Numbered from the stretch's first letter, positions 16,651-24,526 are shown. The stretch: DNA of 43,359 nucleotides from Clostridia bacterium (GCA_017451915.1 JAFTNJ010000052.1:1-43359), one strand, 5' to 3'. The notes: a model not told the origin generated them from the sequence alone. Translations and numbers: made by a program.

Positions 16651-17499
16651 GTGGACGATAGCAAATACTCCGGTACACGGGATTTTACGATTTTGAAGGA
16701 TACCTTCAAGACCCCCATGACCGCCATGCACTACCACAACTCCTTTGAGCTTTACTATCTGGTCAACGGAGAACGGGAATATTTTATTGAGGATCGGTTT
16801 GTGAAGGTGCACGCGGGGGATTACGTTCTGATTCCCCCCAATATGCTGCACCGCACCGACGGAAAAGGTGCCACGCGCGTGCTTTGCTTCTTTACCGAGA
16901 CCTTTTTGGCACGCTTTTTTTCCAAGGACATGATCGGAATGCTGGCCGACCGCACCACTCCCAAGGTCTTTCGTCCCAATGCGGGGGAGGCCGAGCGGTT
17001 GGAGGGCGTGGTGTCCACCCTGCTCCAGGAGTTTCAAAACCTGAAATCGGAGGAGGAATCGGGGGTCGATTGGTATCACCTGGCCTTTCACCTCTTTGAT
17101 CTTTTGTTCCATCTTTCCACCGGAGCCAACCACTATATGCAGCAACGCTACATTGATCAGCGCATGAGCCGGATCGTGCAGTACATCAACGAGAATTACA
17201 ATCACATTGATTCCATTGAGGACATTGCCGACCATTTTTATATTTCCAAGTATTATTTGTGCCGCCTGTTTGCCAAGGAGCTGGGGGTCTCGTTGATCTC
17301 CTACCTCAACGTGGTCAAGATCCGCACGGCCTGCGCGCTGATCGTGGAGGACGCCTTGAGCATGACCGAGATCGCCCTGAAGTGCGGCTTTAACTCCTCC
17401 TCGTATTTTTGCAAGGTGTTCCGCGCCGAGATGGGCGTCTCTCCCAGCGTGTACCGTGCCGAGCAGCTGGCGCAAAAGCGGGATACCGAGGCGGAATGA
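16651..17499 (+). CDS. AraC-family transcriptional regulator
   Basis: 282 residues from GTG 16651. The frame also offers ATG 16612, but the promoter at 16573-16601 would leave only about 4 bases of leader, while GTG 16651 has GGAAGG/AAGGTGG just upstream. The N-terminal cupin-like sensor domain (about 20-95) contains MHYHNSFELYYLVNGERE, as in sugar-responsive regulators. The C-terminal double helix-turn-helix has FYISKYYLCRLFAKELG and the second-helix signature LSMTEIALKCGFNSSSYFCKVFR. It faces away from the GH4 gene across a shared control region, the usual arrangement for a regulator of its neighbour's sugar pathway. The inducer is unknown. Confidence 0.9.
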   Translation: MDDSKYSGTRDFTILKDTFKTPMTAMHYHNSFELYYLVNGEREYFIEDRFVKVHAGDYVLIPPNMLHRTDGKGATRVLCFFTETFLARFFSKDMIGMLADRTTPKVFRPNAGEAERLEGVVSTLLQEFQNLKSEEESGVDWYHLAFHLFDLLFHLSTGANHYMQQRYIDQRMSRIVQYINENYNHIDSIEDIADHFYISKYYLCRLFAKELGVSLISYLNVVKIRTACALIVEDALSMTEIALKCGFNSSSYFCKVFRAEMGVSPSVYRAEQLAQKRDTEAE

Positions 17500-17518
17500 C
17501 CGAATGCCTCCGTAAAAC

Positions 17519-17580
17519 AAGCAGAGCAAGCATCCAAGGGATCCATTCCCGGTATGCTTGCTCTGCTTATTCTTTTCTTC
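17519..17580. terminator. Bidirectional terminator between convergent genes
   Basis: AAGCAGAGCAAGCAT (17519-17533) and ATGCTTGCTCTGCTT (17554-17568) form a perfect 15 bp stem between the AraC gene and the convergent gene ending at 17586. T-rich sequence follows on the plus side; the minus side has TTTTACGG. Confidence 0.85.
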
Positions 17581-17585
17581 GTTTT

Positions 17586-18509
17586 TTATCCCATGGGGGT
17601 TGCGGGGGCGGTGAAGATCTGGTAGTTGCCGTACATCCGCAGCTCCAGCTCCTCCCGCAGAGCGGTTTGACGGTCGCTCAACAGGGGACGCATGGCGTAT
17701 TGAGTCAGGAAATAGTCGTATTGACGGAGCAGGTCGGCGGGGGCAACGGGGAGGCCGTTGGCTTCCACGTCGCTGTGGCTGAGGTCGAGTGCCAGGAAAT
17801 CGCAAATCGTCAACAGCTGTCCCAGGATCTCCCAGCCCGTTTCCGAGGCGGCGATCTCCGGGGGAACGGCAACACCCACGGCACCAAGGGAGGAGGTCCC
17901 CTGCTTTACCGCCTCTACGTAGGAAAGGATCTCGTTCAGAGGCCGCGTGTCAAAGGGCAGATCCAGCAGGAGCACGTCGCGGGCTCCCGCTTGCAAAAAT
18001 TCCCGCACCAGGGCCACGTCGCCCGCCGTGGCGGCATAGCGCAGAGGTTCGTACTCATAGGCGAAGGCCGAGGGATAAAAGACACCGCTGATATAGGCGG
18101 TCTGTTGGCTCACCGCCTGCATCTGCTCGGTCAGGGAGACCGATTCCTTGCAGGGGAGGTGCAGATATTCGGCCACCGCCGAGGTGTAGAGCATCTCGCC
18201 CTCGGGGGTGTTGAGAGAGATCGAAAGGGCAGGGACCTTCCGCGCGTCGGCGGGATCATCGCCCAGCGCGAAGGGATAGGCGTTGATGTTGGGGACCGAT
18301 ACGCGGACGGGCTCCGAGACGGGAGGCGTCTGCGCGGTTCCTTGGGTCAGTTTTTGATAGGTTTCGTCATCCAACCAGCGGCGCAGGAGAGCGCCTGTCA
18401 CCAAGGTCAGGATCACCGCCACCACAAGACAGACCCCCAGGATCACCCAAGGGGTGTATTGTCCGGGACGCTGTCCGTAGCGTCGATAGCGTCGTTTCAT
18501 AAAAGCCAT
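17586..18509 (-). CDS. Membrane-anchored extracellular protein, possibly TIM-barrel-like, unknown function
   Basis: 307 residues. ATG 18509 (minus) is chosen because AGGAG ends 6 bases before it; a TTG two codons earlier touches the SD and is rejected. A short basic N-terminus is followed by one transmembrane helix (about residues 20-43) and an extracellular part. The latter has alternating strand/helix phrases (ALSISLNTPEG, AYISGVFYPSAF, VREFLQAGARDVLLLDLPF, LGAVGVAVPPE, CDFLALDLSH), suggestive of a barrel like those of polysaccharide-deacetylase or glycoside-hydrolase relatives; no catalytic set could be assigned. It lies 30 bp after the PrsA-like gene and is surely cotranscribed with it. 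Working together on the cell surface is an inference. Confidence 0.85.
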   Translation of the reverse strand: MAFMKRRYRRYGQRPGQYTPWVILGVCLVVAVILTLVTGALLRRWLDDETYQKLTQGTAQTPPVSEPVRVSVPNINAYPFALGDDPADARKVPALSISLNTPEGEMLYTSAVAEYLHLPCKESVSLTEQMQAVSQQTAYISGVFYPSAFAYEYEPLRYAATAGDVALVREFLQAGARDVLLLDLPFDTRPLNEILSYVEAVKQGTSSLGAVGVAVPPEIAASETGWEILGQLLTICDFLALDLSHSDVEANGLPVAPADLLRQYDYFLTQYAMRPLLSDRQTALREELELRMYGNYQIFTAPATPMG

Positions 18510-18539
18510 AGCCAACTCCTGAAAAAAGAATGGGGTTGC

Positions 18540-19547
18540 TTATTGAATGGTCAAAAGATCGATGGACTTTCCGTACTCGTTGAGCTCCAGCGTGATCTTG
18601 GCACGGAATTCCTCCACCACGGCCTCGGTCTTGGCCCATTGGTAGGAGGTGAGCAGGGTGGGGAGCTGAAGCATCAGCTTGTCGGTAGAGGACTCCATAC
18701 GCACCAGCACGTAGTAGCCGTTTTCGGTCTCCACCACCGAGGAAACGTCGCCGTCAAAGCGCAATGCCAGGGCGGCCTTCTCAATGGCGGGGTCGTAGAC
18801 GTCGCGCACCAGATAGTAGGGGGAGAGATTGGCGGTGTCCTCGTTGTATTTGCTGTTGCCGATGAAGTCGGCAATGTTGGCACCGTTGCGGAGCTTTTCG
18901 GCCACCTCCTCGGCTTTGGCGCGGTTGGTCGCGGGGTCATCCCCGGGATCGTTGCGCAGGAAGATGTGCTGAACGTAGGCGTAGTTGCCCTCCTCCAGCC
19001 ACTCCAGGAACTTGCCCTGGTCCTTATGCACCTTGCCAAGATCCTGCAAAACGTAGCAGAGCTCGTTTTCCAGCTCGGCAACACTCAGGCAAAAGCGGGT
19101 AAAGTGCTCGGTCATATACATTTCCTCTACGGCGGCGCGGAAGGTTTTTTTGCTGCCGTAGTATTCAATCATTTCGTCGATCTGCCCGTCCACCGCCGCG
19201 GTAATGGCGTCGCTTTCCAGATCGTCCTTGCCCAGGCCGTGGTAGGCACAGGCGGCCAGCACGGCGTAGTTATTCAGCATCATGTCCCACACGGTCTCTT
19301 CCAGCTCGGCGCGGTAGCGCTCGGCACTCTCGGCCGTGGCCCAGATATCCTCGCCGTAGGTGGAGGCAAACATATCCTTGTAGGAGAGGGTGACGTAGCG
19401 AAGCTCCTCGTAGAGGACGTCGTAGCCGGCACAGCTGCCGATCACCTTTTCTCCCTCTTTCTCCCATTGGCTCTTGCAGGAGAGCAGGCCGGTGGTCAGC
19501 AGGGCAATGAGCAGGATCCCGCTCAGGATTCGCAGTGCAATTTTCAT
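18540..19547 (-). CDS. PrsA/SurA-like peptidyl-prolyl isomerase lipoprotein
   Basis: 335 residues; ATG 19547 (minus) behind AAAGGGGA, chosen over the longer frame because it gives a clean signal peptide with lipobox LLSC (Cys about residue 24). The mature protein has a SurA-like N-terminal helical region (VDGQIDEMIEYYGSKKTF, EDLxxx-type helices). A parvulin-like domain follows, recognisable from YVQHIFLRN, RAKAEEVAEKLRNGANIADFIGNSKYNEDTA (shown here in part), SPYYLVRD and SSVVETENGYYVLVRME. Such foldases assist secreted proteins outside the membrane. The typical FGPFV-like active-site wording is diverged (spacing kept), so it may be mainly a chaperone. First gene of a two-gene operon. Confidence 0.86.
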   Translation of the reverse strand: MKIALRILSGILLIALLTTGLLSCKSQWEKEGEKVIGSCAGYDVLYEELRYVTLSYKDMFASTYGEDIWATAESAERYRAELEETVWDMMLNNYAVLAACAYHGLGKDDLESDAITAAVDGQIDEMIEYYGSKKTFRAAVEEMYMTEHFTRFCLSVAELENELCYVLQDLGKVHKDQGKFLEWLEEGNYAYVQHIFLRNDPGDDPATNRAKAEEVAEKLRNGANIADFIGNSKYNEDTANLSPYYLVRDVYDPAIEKAALALRFDGDVSSVVETENGYYVLVRMESSTDKLMLQLPTLLTSYQWAKTEAVVEEFRAKITLELNEYGKSIDLLTIQ

Positions 19548-19650
19548 GGTAGATCCCCTTTGCATACAGTTCTTGTTAAGTATTATACAAGATACTTGTG
19601 TCTTTTTTATGAATATGTGAAAAAAAGCCCATGAAATTTTCAAAAAGGTA

Positions 19651-19679
19651 TTTTCAACCGAGGAGTTTTGTGATAAAAT
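19651..19679 (+). promoter_or_regulatory. Probable promoter for hprK
   Basis: TTTTCA (19651-19656) and TAAAAT (19674-19679) with a 17 bp spacer. Transcription would start near 19686, about 32 bases before ATG 19718. The -35 box is a moderate match. Confidence 0.55.
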
Positions 19680-19717
19680 AGAGATATCTAACCGTATGAG
19701 AATAGGGGGACAGAATC

Positions 19718-20653
19718 ATGAAAGAGGTATATAAGATCCCGCTGGCAAAGCTGACCGAGGATTTTCATTTTGAGATCTTGGTCAGACCCGAGTGCTTTGA
19801 GGAGGTCCAGGTCATTACGCCCGAGGTCAACCGCCCGGGGCTGACCCTGGCAGGCTTCCACGAGGTCTTCGAGCCCGACCGCATCCAGCTGATCGGTAAG
19901 GCCGAGTGCCGCTATCTTCAGTCTCTGGATCCCGCCACCCTGCGTTTGCGCTTGGAAAGCTTTGTGGACGCCGGTCCCGTGGCCATTCTGTATACCACCG
20001 GTCTGGAGCCTCACGAGCCCCTCTTGGAGCGGGCGCGGGAGAAGAAGATTCCCGTGCTTCGCACCGCGGCCAAGACCAGCCATATTATGGCGGCGTTGAT
20101 CTCTACCCTCAATACCTATCTGGCTCCCCGCATTACCCGTCACGGGGGATTGGTGGAGGTCTACGGCGAGGGTCTGTTGCTTCTGGGCGATAGCGGCGTG
20201 GGTAAGAGTGAGACTGCCATTGAGCTGGTCAAGCGCGGCCACCGCCTGATTGCCGACGATGCCGTGGAAATCAAGCGGGTATCCGACCGTACCCTGGTGG
20301 GCTCGGCACCCGAGATCATTCGCCATTACGTGGAGCTGCGCGGCATTGGCATCGTGGACGTGCGCCGCCTGTTTGGTATGGGCGCGGTCAAGGAGACCGA
20401 GCGCGTGGATCTGGTGATCCAGCTGGAGAATTGGGTAGAGGGCAAGGTGTACGACCGCTTGGGAATGGAGGAGGAGAAGATCAATATTCTCGGTATCGAG
20501 ATTCCTTGCATTACCGTTCCCGTGCGTCCCGGACGAAACCTGGCCATTATTCTGGAGATCGCCGCTATGAACAACCGCCAAAAGCGCATGGGCTACAACA
20601 CGGCGGCAGAGTTCAATAAAAAGCTGATGCGCCAGATGGGCATTGAGGAGTAA
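19718..20653 (+). CDS. hprK: HPr kinase/phosphorylase
   Basis: 311 residues; ATG 19718 after AGGGGG. This bifunctional enzyme phosphorylates or dephosphorylates Ser46 of HPr and so sets carbon catabolite control in low-GC Gram-positives. The N-terminal domain is normal. The Walker A loop GDSGVGKS is at residues 157-164, followed by ELVKRGHRLIADDAVE, the family signature LRGIGIVDVRRLFG, and the C-terminal PVRPGRNLA. Length is normal. The common hprK neighbours (murB, rapZ, whiA) are absent; instead an LRR protein follows after 18 bp. Confidence 0.96.
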   Translation: MKEVYKIPLAKLTEDFHFEILVRPECFEEVQVITPEVNRPGLTLAGFHEVFEPDRIQLIGKAECRYLQSLDPATLRLRLESFVDAGPVAILYTTGLEPHEPLLERAREKKIPVLRTAAKTSHIMAALISTLNTYLAPRITRHGGLVEVYGEGLLLLGDSGVGKSETAIELVKRGHRLIADDAVEIKRVSDRTLVGSAPEIIRHYVELRGIGIVDVRRLFGMGAVKETERVDLVIQLENWVEGKVYDRLGMEEEKINILGIEIPCITVPVRPGRNLAIILEIAAMNNRQKRMGYNTAAEFNKKLMRQMGIEE

Positions 20654-20671
20654 AGAGAGGTTCCTTTTGGC

Positions 20672-22303
20672 ATGAGTAAAGAGAAGAAAACAGAGGCCAC
20701 CCTCGACGAGGCCACGCTGGACTTTCTGAAAAACAGCGAGATCCGCAACGGAGAGCTGATTCGCTATTACGGAAAGCAAAGCGAGGTGGTGATCCCCGAC
20801 GAGATTTCCACGGTTGGGGAGGGTGCCTTTTGCGATAATACCTATTTGACCGACGTGGTGCTGGGGAGCGGGGTGCGGGTGATCCGCGACAACGCCTTCC
20901 GCGGTTGTACCCAGCTGCGCAGTCTTTGTCTGCCCGCAGGCTTGCGGGAGATCGGAGACGACGCGTTTCGCGGATGTGAGAGCCTGGCATCCATGATCCT
21001 GCCACGGGAGACGGTGTCTCTGGGCAAGGGCGCCTTTCGCAAATGCCGCTCCCTGCGGCACGTCATCCTTTCTGCGGGATTGGAGCGGGTGGGAGCCTTC
21101 TGCTTTGCCGATTGCGAAAGCATTGAGGAGATCGAGCTCCCCGCTGATATTGACGTTATTCGTCACGGAATGTTCTTCCACTGCACCTCGTTGCGTTCGG
21201 TGCGGATCCTGGGGCCTTTGCGCCGAGTGGGGCAGGTGGCCTTTGCCCGCTGTCACGCCCTGGAGGAGATCACTCTGTCGGACGACGTGACCTTCCTTGG
21301 CAACGGCGCCTTCAGCGAGTGCGCCTCCCTGACCTCCTTCCGTGTGCCGGCCAATTTGCAGTTTATTGCCGACCTGGCCTTTCACGGATGCGAGTCCCTG
21401 GAGCAGATCGAGATCCCCGAAGGGGTGAATTATATTGGACTCCATTCCTTTGCCAACTGTCGGCGGCTGAAGGCGATCCGCTTGCCTTCCACCCTGACCA
21501 GGATCGCCCAGGCGGCGTTTCTGCATTGCGACGGGCTGGAGGAGATTGCCATTCCCGAAAGCGTCACCGTGCTTGCCAAGCAGGCCTTTGCCTTTTGCTC
21601 CTCCCTTACCGGGGTGGAGATCCGCGGACGGATCGGAACGCTGGAGCCCGAAACCTTCCACAGCTGCTTTGCTTTGCGTTCGATCTCCCTGCCGGATAGC
21701 ATCAGGACCATTGGAGAAAAAGCCTTTTACCGTTGCACAGGGCTGTCGTCCATTCGTATGCCGCGGCATTTGACCGCCATTGGCAAGCAGGCGTTTTCGG
21801 AGTGCCATGCTCTGCATTCGGTCAGCCTTCCGGTTACCCTGCAGCGTATTGGTGAGCATGCCTTCTCCAATTGCAAGAGCCTGCAGACCATGCTGTTCCC
21901 CGACAACCGGATCTCGGCGGGCTACGGAGTGCTGGCGGGATGTGACGCCCTGGAGGTTTTGGTACTGCAGGGAATGCCCCTGTTTTACCGTCGCCGCCTG
22001 GAGCATTGGGCGGTGACGCACAACGCACAGATCATTCTGTATAGCGACCTGCGCCTGGCCCACCTGTTTGCCGAATTTACGGCACCCGACACCACCGCCG
22101 AGCGCAAGGAGTTGATTCGCAAGGAGATTGGACGTTACCTGGACCGTATGCGTCGGCGTAACCGCTTGAAATCCAACGATCCCTTGCATCAAAATCTGCG
22201 GCGCGTTACCCAGGCCATCCGTGTGGATGCCAAGCCGGGGGATGCGGATTCCGCGTCGGACGTGTTGACGGAAGAGGCTGCGGAGGATCCTGCGGAGAAC
22301 TGA
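20672..22303 (+). CDS. Leucine-rich repeat protein (BspA/TpLRR type), cytoplasmic
   Basis: 543 residues; ATG 20672 follows AGAGAGG with long spacing. A short charged N-terminus leads to about 17 consecutive 23-residue repeats (about 40-430). The pattern is LxxIxIPxxVxxIGxxAFxxCxxL, for example IEIPEGVNYIGLHSFANC and ISLPDSIRTIGEKAFYRC. This is the Treponema/BspA-type LRR (PF13306-like). Unusually for this group there is no signal peptide or anchor, so it is predicted intracellular. A basic helical stretch (RKEIGRYLDRMRRRNR) and an acidic tail close the protein. It is likely cotranscribed with hprK. Role unknown; a protein-interaction scaffold is the plain guess. Confidence 0.92.
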   Translation: MSKEKKTEATLDEATLDFLKNSEIRNGELIRYYGKQSEVVIPDEISTVGEGAFCDNTYLTDVVLGSGVRVIRDNAFRGCTQLRSLCLPAGLREIGDDAFRGCESLASMILPRETVSLGKGAFRKCRSLRHVILSAGLERVGAFCFADCESIEEIELPADIDVIRHGMFFHCTSLRSVRILGPLRRVGQVAFARCHALEEITLSDDVTFLGNGAFSECASLTSFRVPANLQFIADLAFHGCESLEQIEIPEGVNYIGLHSFANCRRLKAIRLPSTLTRIAQAAFLHCDGLEEIAIPESVTVLAKQAFAFCSSLTGVEIRGRIGTLEPETFHSCFALRSISLPDSIRTIGEKAFYRCTGLSSIRMPRHLTAIGKQAFSECHALHSVSLPVTLQRIGEHAFSNCKSLQTMLFPDNRISAGYGVLAGCDALEVLVLQGMPLFYRRRLEHWAVTHNAQIILYSDLRLAHLFAEFTAPDTTAERKELIRKEIGRYLDRMRRRNRLKSNDPLHQNLRRVTQAIRVDAKPGDADSASDVLTEEAAEDPAEN

Positions 22304-22382
22304 GTTTTCCATTTTAAAATCAGATCATAAACCATCCTCTCTGCCGAGGGCAGAGAAAAACAGAGAAAGAGAGGTACAAGAT

Positions 22383-23381
22383 ATGCCGGGACCCGGTGGA
22401 GGCTCCAGAGGGGGCGGATTTGGAGGAGGATCAAGAGGAGGCGGCTTTGGCGGCGGTTCCCGCGGAGGCGGCTTCGGAGGAGGCTCGCGCGGCGGCGGAT
22501 TTGGCGGCGGCTTTGGAGGCCACGGCCCGCACCGTCCCCCCTTCCATCATCACCATCATCACCACGGCGGCTGGTGGTTCTTTGGTCCCCGTTACTATTA
22601 CGGAGGAGGCGGTGGATGCCTTGGCGGTCTTGTGGGAATGCTTATGCTTCCCATCATTATGCTGATGGTCGTAGGCGTTCTGCTTTTTGCTACCGTTGGC
22701 AGTGCTGTATCCTCGGTGGCCAACGGCGGCGTGGTGCGCTACGACGAGGCGGTCTTCCAGGAATACACCAACAACCGTTATTACGAGGAATTTGCCGATT
22801 CCCAGGCCTTTGAGGATCACGTTCTCATCGTCTTTTTGACCGAGGAGGATGCCGACGGCTACTATGCCATTGCCTGGGTGGGCGATAATTTGCGCGGTGA
22901 GGTAAACGATCTGTTTGGTGCCGAGGGCACCGCCTTTGGCAGAGCCATGAACGCGTCGATCAACGATTACCACGCCTATTCCTTGAGTGCCAACCTGGCG
23001 GCAGTCATGGAGCGCATGACAAGAGAGGTCAACAGCCTGGGATTGGATTCGCCCTTCCGCAAGGCGGGGGATCCCTCGGGCATCGAGCCTCATCTCTCCA
23101 ATTACAGCGAATTGAACGTTTCCTCGTCCACGGTGAACGCGGCTCTGGAGGAGTTTGAAGAGGAAACCGGCATTTGTGCCGTGATCGTGGTGGACAGCAT
23201 GGAGAACGTCTTTGGCAAGAGCGTTCCCGCCACCGATTGGTTTACCATTCTGATATTGCTGGTGATCGGCGGCGTGGCCATTTATATGATCGTGCAAACG
23301 GTTCGGGCCAACAAAAAGAAGGAGGGCTCCGAGGAGGAGTCGGCCGAGGACAAGGAAAGCAAGTATAATCGATACGAATAA
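22383..23381 (+). CDS. Glycine/histidine-rich membrane protein, possible TPM-like domain
   Basis: 332 residues; ATG 22383 behind AGAGAGG. The N-terminus is four GGGSRGGGF units plus a partial one, then a run of seven histidines and WWFFGPRYYYGGGGG, then a transmembrane helix (about 78-108). The extracytoplasmic part has helices and strands (DHVLIVFLTEEDADGYYAIAWVGD, TGICAVIVVDSMENVFGKSV) loosely like TPM/TLP18.3 domains. A second transmembrane helix (about 280-302) and a charged, acidic C-terminus follow. Gly-rich heads with a TPM domain are known from other bacterial membrane proteins. The poly-His stretch could bind metal. It follows the LRR gene by 79 bp and may be in the same transcript. 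Confidence 0.85.
   Translation: MPGPGGGSRGGGFGGGSRGGGFGGGSRGGGFGGGSRGGGFGGGFGGHGPHRPPFHHHHHHHGGWWFFGPRYYYGGGGGCLGGLVGMLMLPIIMLMVVGVLLFATVGSAVSSVANGGVVRYDEAVFQEYTNNRYYEEFADSQAFEDHVLIVFLTEEDADGYYAIAWVGDNLRGEVNDLFGAEGTAFGRAMNASINDYHAYSLSANLAAVMERMTREVNSLGLDSPFRKAGDPSGIEPHLSNYSELNVSSSTVNAALEEFEEETGICAVIVVDSMENVFGKSVPATDWFTILILLVIGGVAIYMIVQTVRANKKKEGSEEESAEDKESKYNRYE
22395..22502 (+). repeat. Four 27 bp tandem units coding GGGSRGGGF
   Basis: Units start at 22395, 22422, 22449 and 22476; a partial unit follows. The Ser-Arg codons differ between units (TCC AGA, TCA AGA, TCC CGC, TCG CGC), so the peptide is kept while the DNA has diverged. Confidence 0.9.
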
Positions 23382-23391
23382 CCAAAACAAA

Positions 23392-23432
23392 AGGCCCCCG
23401 CAACGCCATGCGTTGCGGGGGCGGTTGTTTGA
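23392..23432 (+). terminator. Probable terminator after the Gly/His-rich gene
   Basis: GCCCCCGCAACGC (23394-23406) and GCGTTGCGGGGGC (23410-23422) form a very stable 13 bp stem 12 bases after the stop. The T-tract is poor (GGTTGTTTG). Confidence 0.65.
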
Positions 23433-23459
23433 AACGACGTTTGTTCTACAGGTAAATCA

Positions 23460-23689
23460 AAACCACCGGTTCAACCGGTGGTTTGCACAGCCCCTGTAAG
23501 GGGCTATTACCTGCTTACCCCCTCAAAGGGGCACCGAATTATATCATCGCATCACACGCACTGCACCCCGTAAACGGGTTTTATCAGAAAGGCTCTCCCT
23601 TTGGGAGAGCTCCCGCGTCAGCGGGTGAGAGGGGCTCTTTCCCTCTCCGTCTTGCTCCGCAATCCACCTCTCCCTAAGGGAGAGGCTTT
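23460..23689. repeat. Palindromic intergenic repeat cluster
   Basis: AAACCACCGGTT-C-AACCGGTGGTTT (23460-23484) is a perfect 12 bp palindrome. AGCCCCT-GTA-AGGGGCT (23489-23505) follows. A larger MITE-like palindrome spans 23588-23689, with ends AAAGGCTCTCCC and GGGAGAGGCTTT and internal AGGGAGAG hairpins. The wording is of a kind common between genes of gut Clostridia. No coding signal. Confidence 0.8.
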
Positions 23690-23782
23690 CTTTGGGGCTT
23701 GCTTATAGCTCGCCTATCTTGTTCATCGCTCCGCTCGTTTCCCGCTCCCCTGGTAGAACCAGGGGTTTATTTGAATACCAAA

Positions 23783-23814
23783 CAAAAAAATCCAACTCTT
23801 GCGAGTTGGATTTT
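23783..23814 (-). terminator. Terminator of the tRNA-Thr gene
   Basis: ATCCAACTC (23790-23798) and GAGTTGGAT (23803-23811) form the stem; on the minus strand a T-run follows. It lies directly after the encoded CCA end. Confidence 0.88.
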
Positions 23815-23890
23815 TGGAGCTGGTAATCAGAATCGAACTGATGACCTCGTCATTACCAATGACGTGCTCTACCGACTGAGCCATACCAGC
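23815..23890 (-). tRNA. tRNA-Thr (anticodon GGT)
   Basis: 76 bases on the minus strand. Acceptor GCTGGTA pairs with TACCAGC; D-arm GCTC-AGTCGGTA-GAGC; anticodon stem CGTCA/TGACG with loop TTGGTAA, anticodon GGT; T-arm ATCAG-TTCGATT-CTGAT; the CCA end is encoded. It reads ACC/ACT threonine codons. Single-gene transcript with its own promoter and terminator. Confidence 0.96.
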
Positions 23891-23906
23891 ATCCTGCGAC
23901 TTTGAT

Positions 23907-23935
23907 ATTATAGCAAACTTTTTCCCCTTTGTCAA
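23907..23935 (-). promoter_or_regulatory. Sigma-A promoter for tRNA-Thr
   Basis: On the minus strand TTGACA (23930-23935) and TATAAT (23907-23912) have a 17 bp spacer, about 17 bp upstream of the mature tRNA 5' end. Confidence 0.92.
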
Positions 23936-24028
23936 TAGCTTTTTGAAAAATATTTTTTATTTTTCGGCTTTTTTTCAAAAAATCCTCCCTTTTTACACTT
24001 TCAAAGCGAAAAAACTTGGGCTTTGGTG

Positions 24029-24057
24029 TTGACAATCGGAAAAAACTGTGATATACT
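24029..24057 (+). promoter_or_regulatory. Sigma-A promoter of the T-box/valS unit
   Basis: TTGACA (24029-24034) and TATACT (24052-24057), spacer 17 bp. Transcription should begin near 24064, at the start of the T-box leader. Confidence 0.88.
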
Positions 24058-24067
24058 TTCTGTAAAC

Positions 24068-24318
24068 GCGATGAAAAAGAGGAGTAGATCCTTTGGAACT
24101 CTCAGAGAGGGGGCGGTTGGTGCGAGCCCTTGAGGAAAGAAGATCGAAGTCGCTTTGGAGCGGTGCCGGGGAAGGGAAGCCACGGGCTTTTTGGTAGTTG
24201 GCAACGGGGATTCGCCGTCAAAGAAGAAAGGGCGCACGGAGAGCGATCTGCGTGCGAAATCAGGTGGTACCGCGCGCTTACGCGTCCTGATCCGTTGGGA
24301 TTGGGAGGCGTTTTTCTT
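24068..24318 (+). promoter_or_regulatory. T-box riboswitch (tRNA-Val sensing) upstream of valS
   Basis: The leader begins with the T-box-typical GAAAAAGAGGAGTAGA, followed by the Stem I wording AGAGAGGGGGCGGTTGGTGCGAGCC and a likely specifier GTC (Val) in CGAAGTCGCTTT near 24146-24157. The conserved T-box AAATCAGGTGGTACCGCG lies at 24257-24274. A terminator stem ACGCGTCCTGATCC (24280-24293) / GGATTGGGAGGCGT (24298-24311) ends in TTTTTCTTTTT. Uncharged tRNA-Val would favour the antiterminator and let valS be read. Confidence 0.93.
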
Positions 24319-24394
24319 TTTGTCGGAACTTGTTTTGAGGAATGGGATTTGAACAAAAATGTTTGGACCGTTTGAGTGTGAAAGATCCTTCGTC

Positions 24395-24526
24395 GCTTTT
24401 CTTTTTGACACGATAGGCGCAAAAAGAAAAGCTTGCAAAAGAAAAACGCCGATTAGGGCCTTTCGACCTCTGCGGAGGTCGAGGAGGGCTACGCGCCCTC
24501 CACCGCGCAAACTTTTGAAAAAGTTT
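24395..24526. repeat. Palindromic repeat cluster between the T-box and valS
   Basis: Four inverted repeats in about 130 bp: GCTTTTCTTTTT/AAAAAGAAAAGC (24395-24432), TCGACCTC-TGCG-GAGGTCGA... (24463-24482), GGAGGGC/GCCCTCC (24483-24501) and AAACTTTT/AAAAGTTT (24509-24526). This looks like an inserted intergenic element that lengthens the valS leader to about 285 bases after the riboswitch terminator. Confidence 0.75.

Noticed and set aside
17409-19634. 741-codon plus-strand open frame over the PrsA-like operon
   Set aside because: Shadow of two real minus-strand genes; it even runs through a terminator and two promoters.
22395-22502. 27 bp tandem repeats considered as a CRISPR or VNTR outside genes
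   Set aside because: They are in frame inside a clear gene, directly adjacent without spacers.
23460-23689. Palindrome cluster considered as a CRISPR array
   Set aside because: Repeats differ from each other, spacing is irregular, and no cas genes are present.
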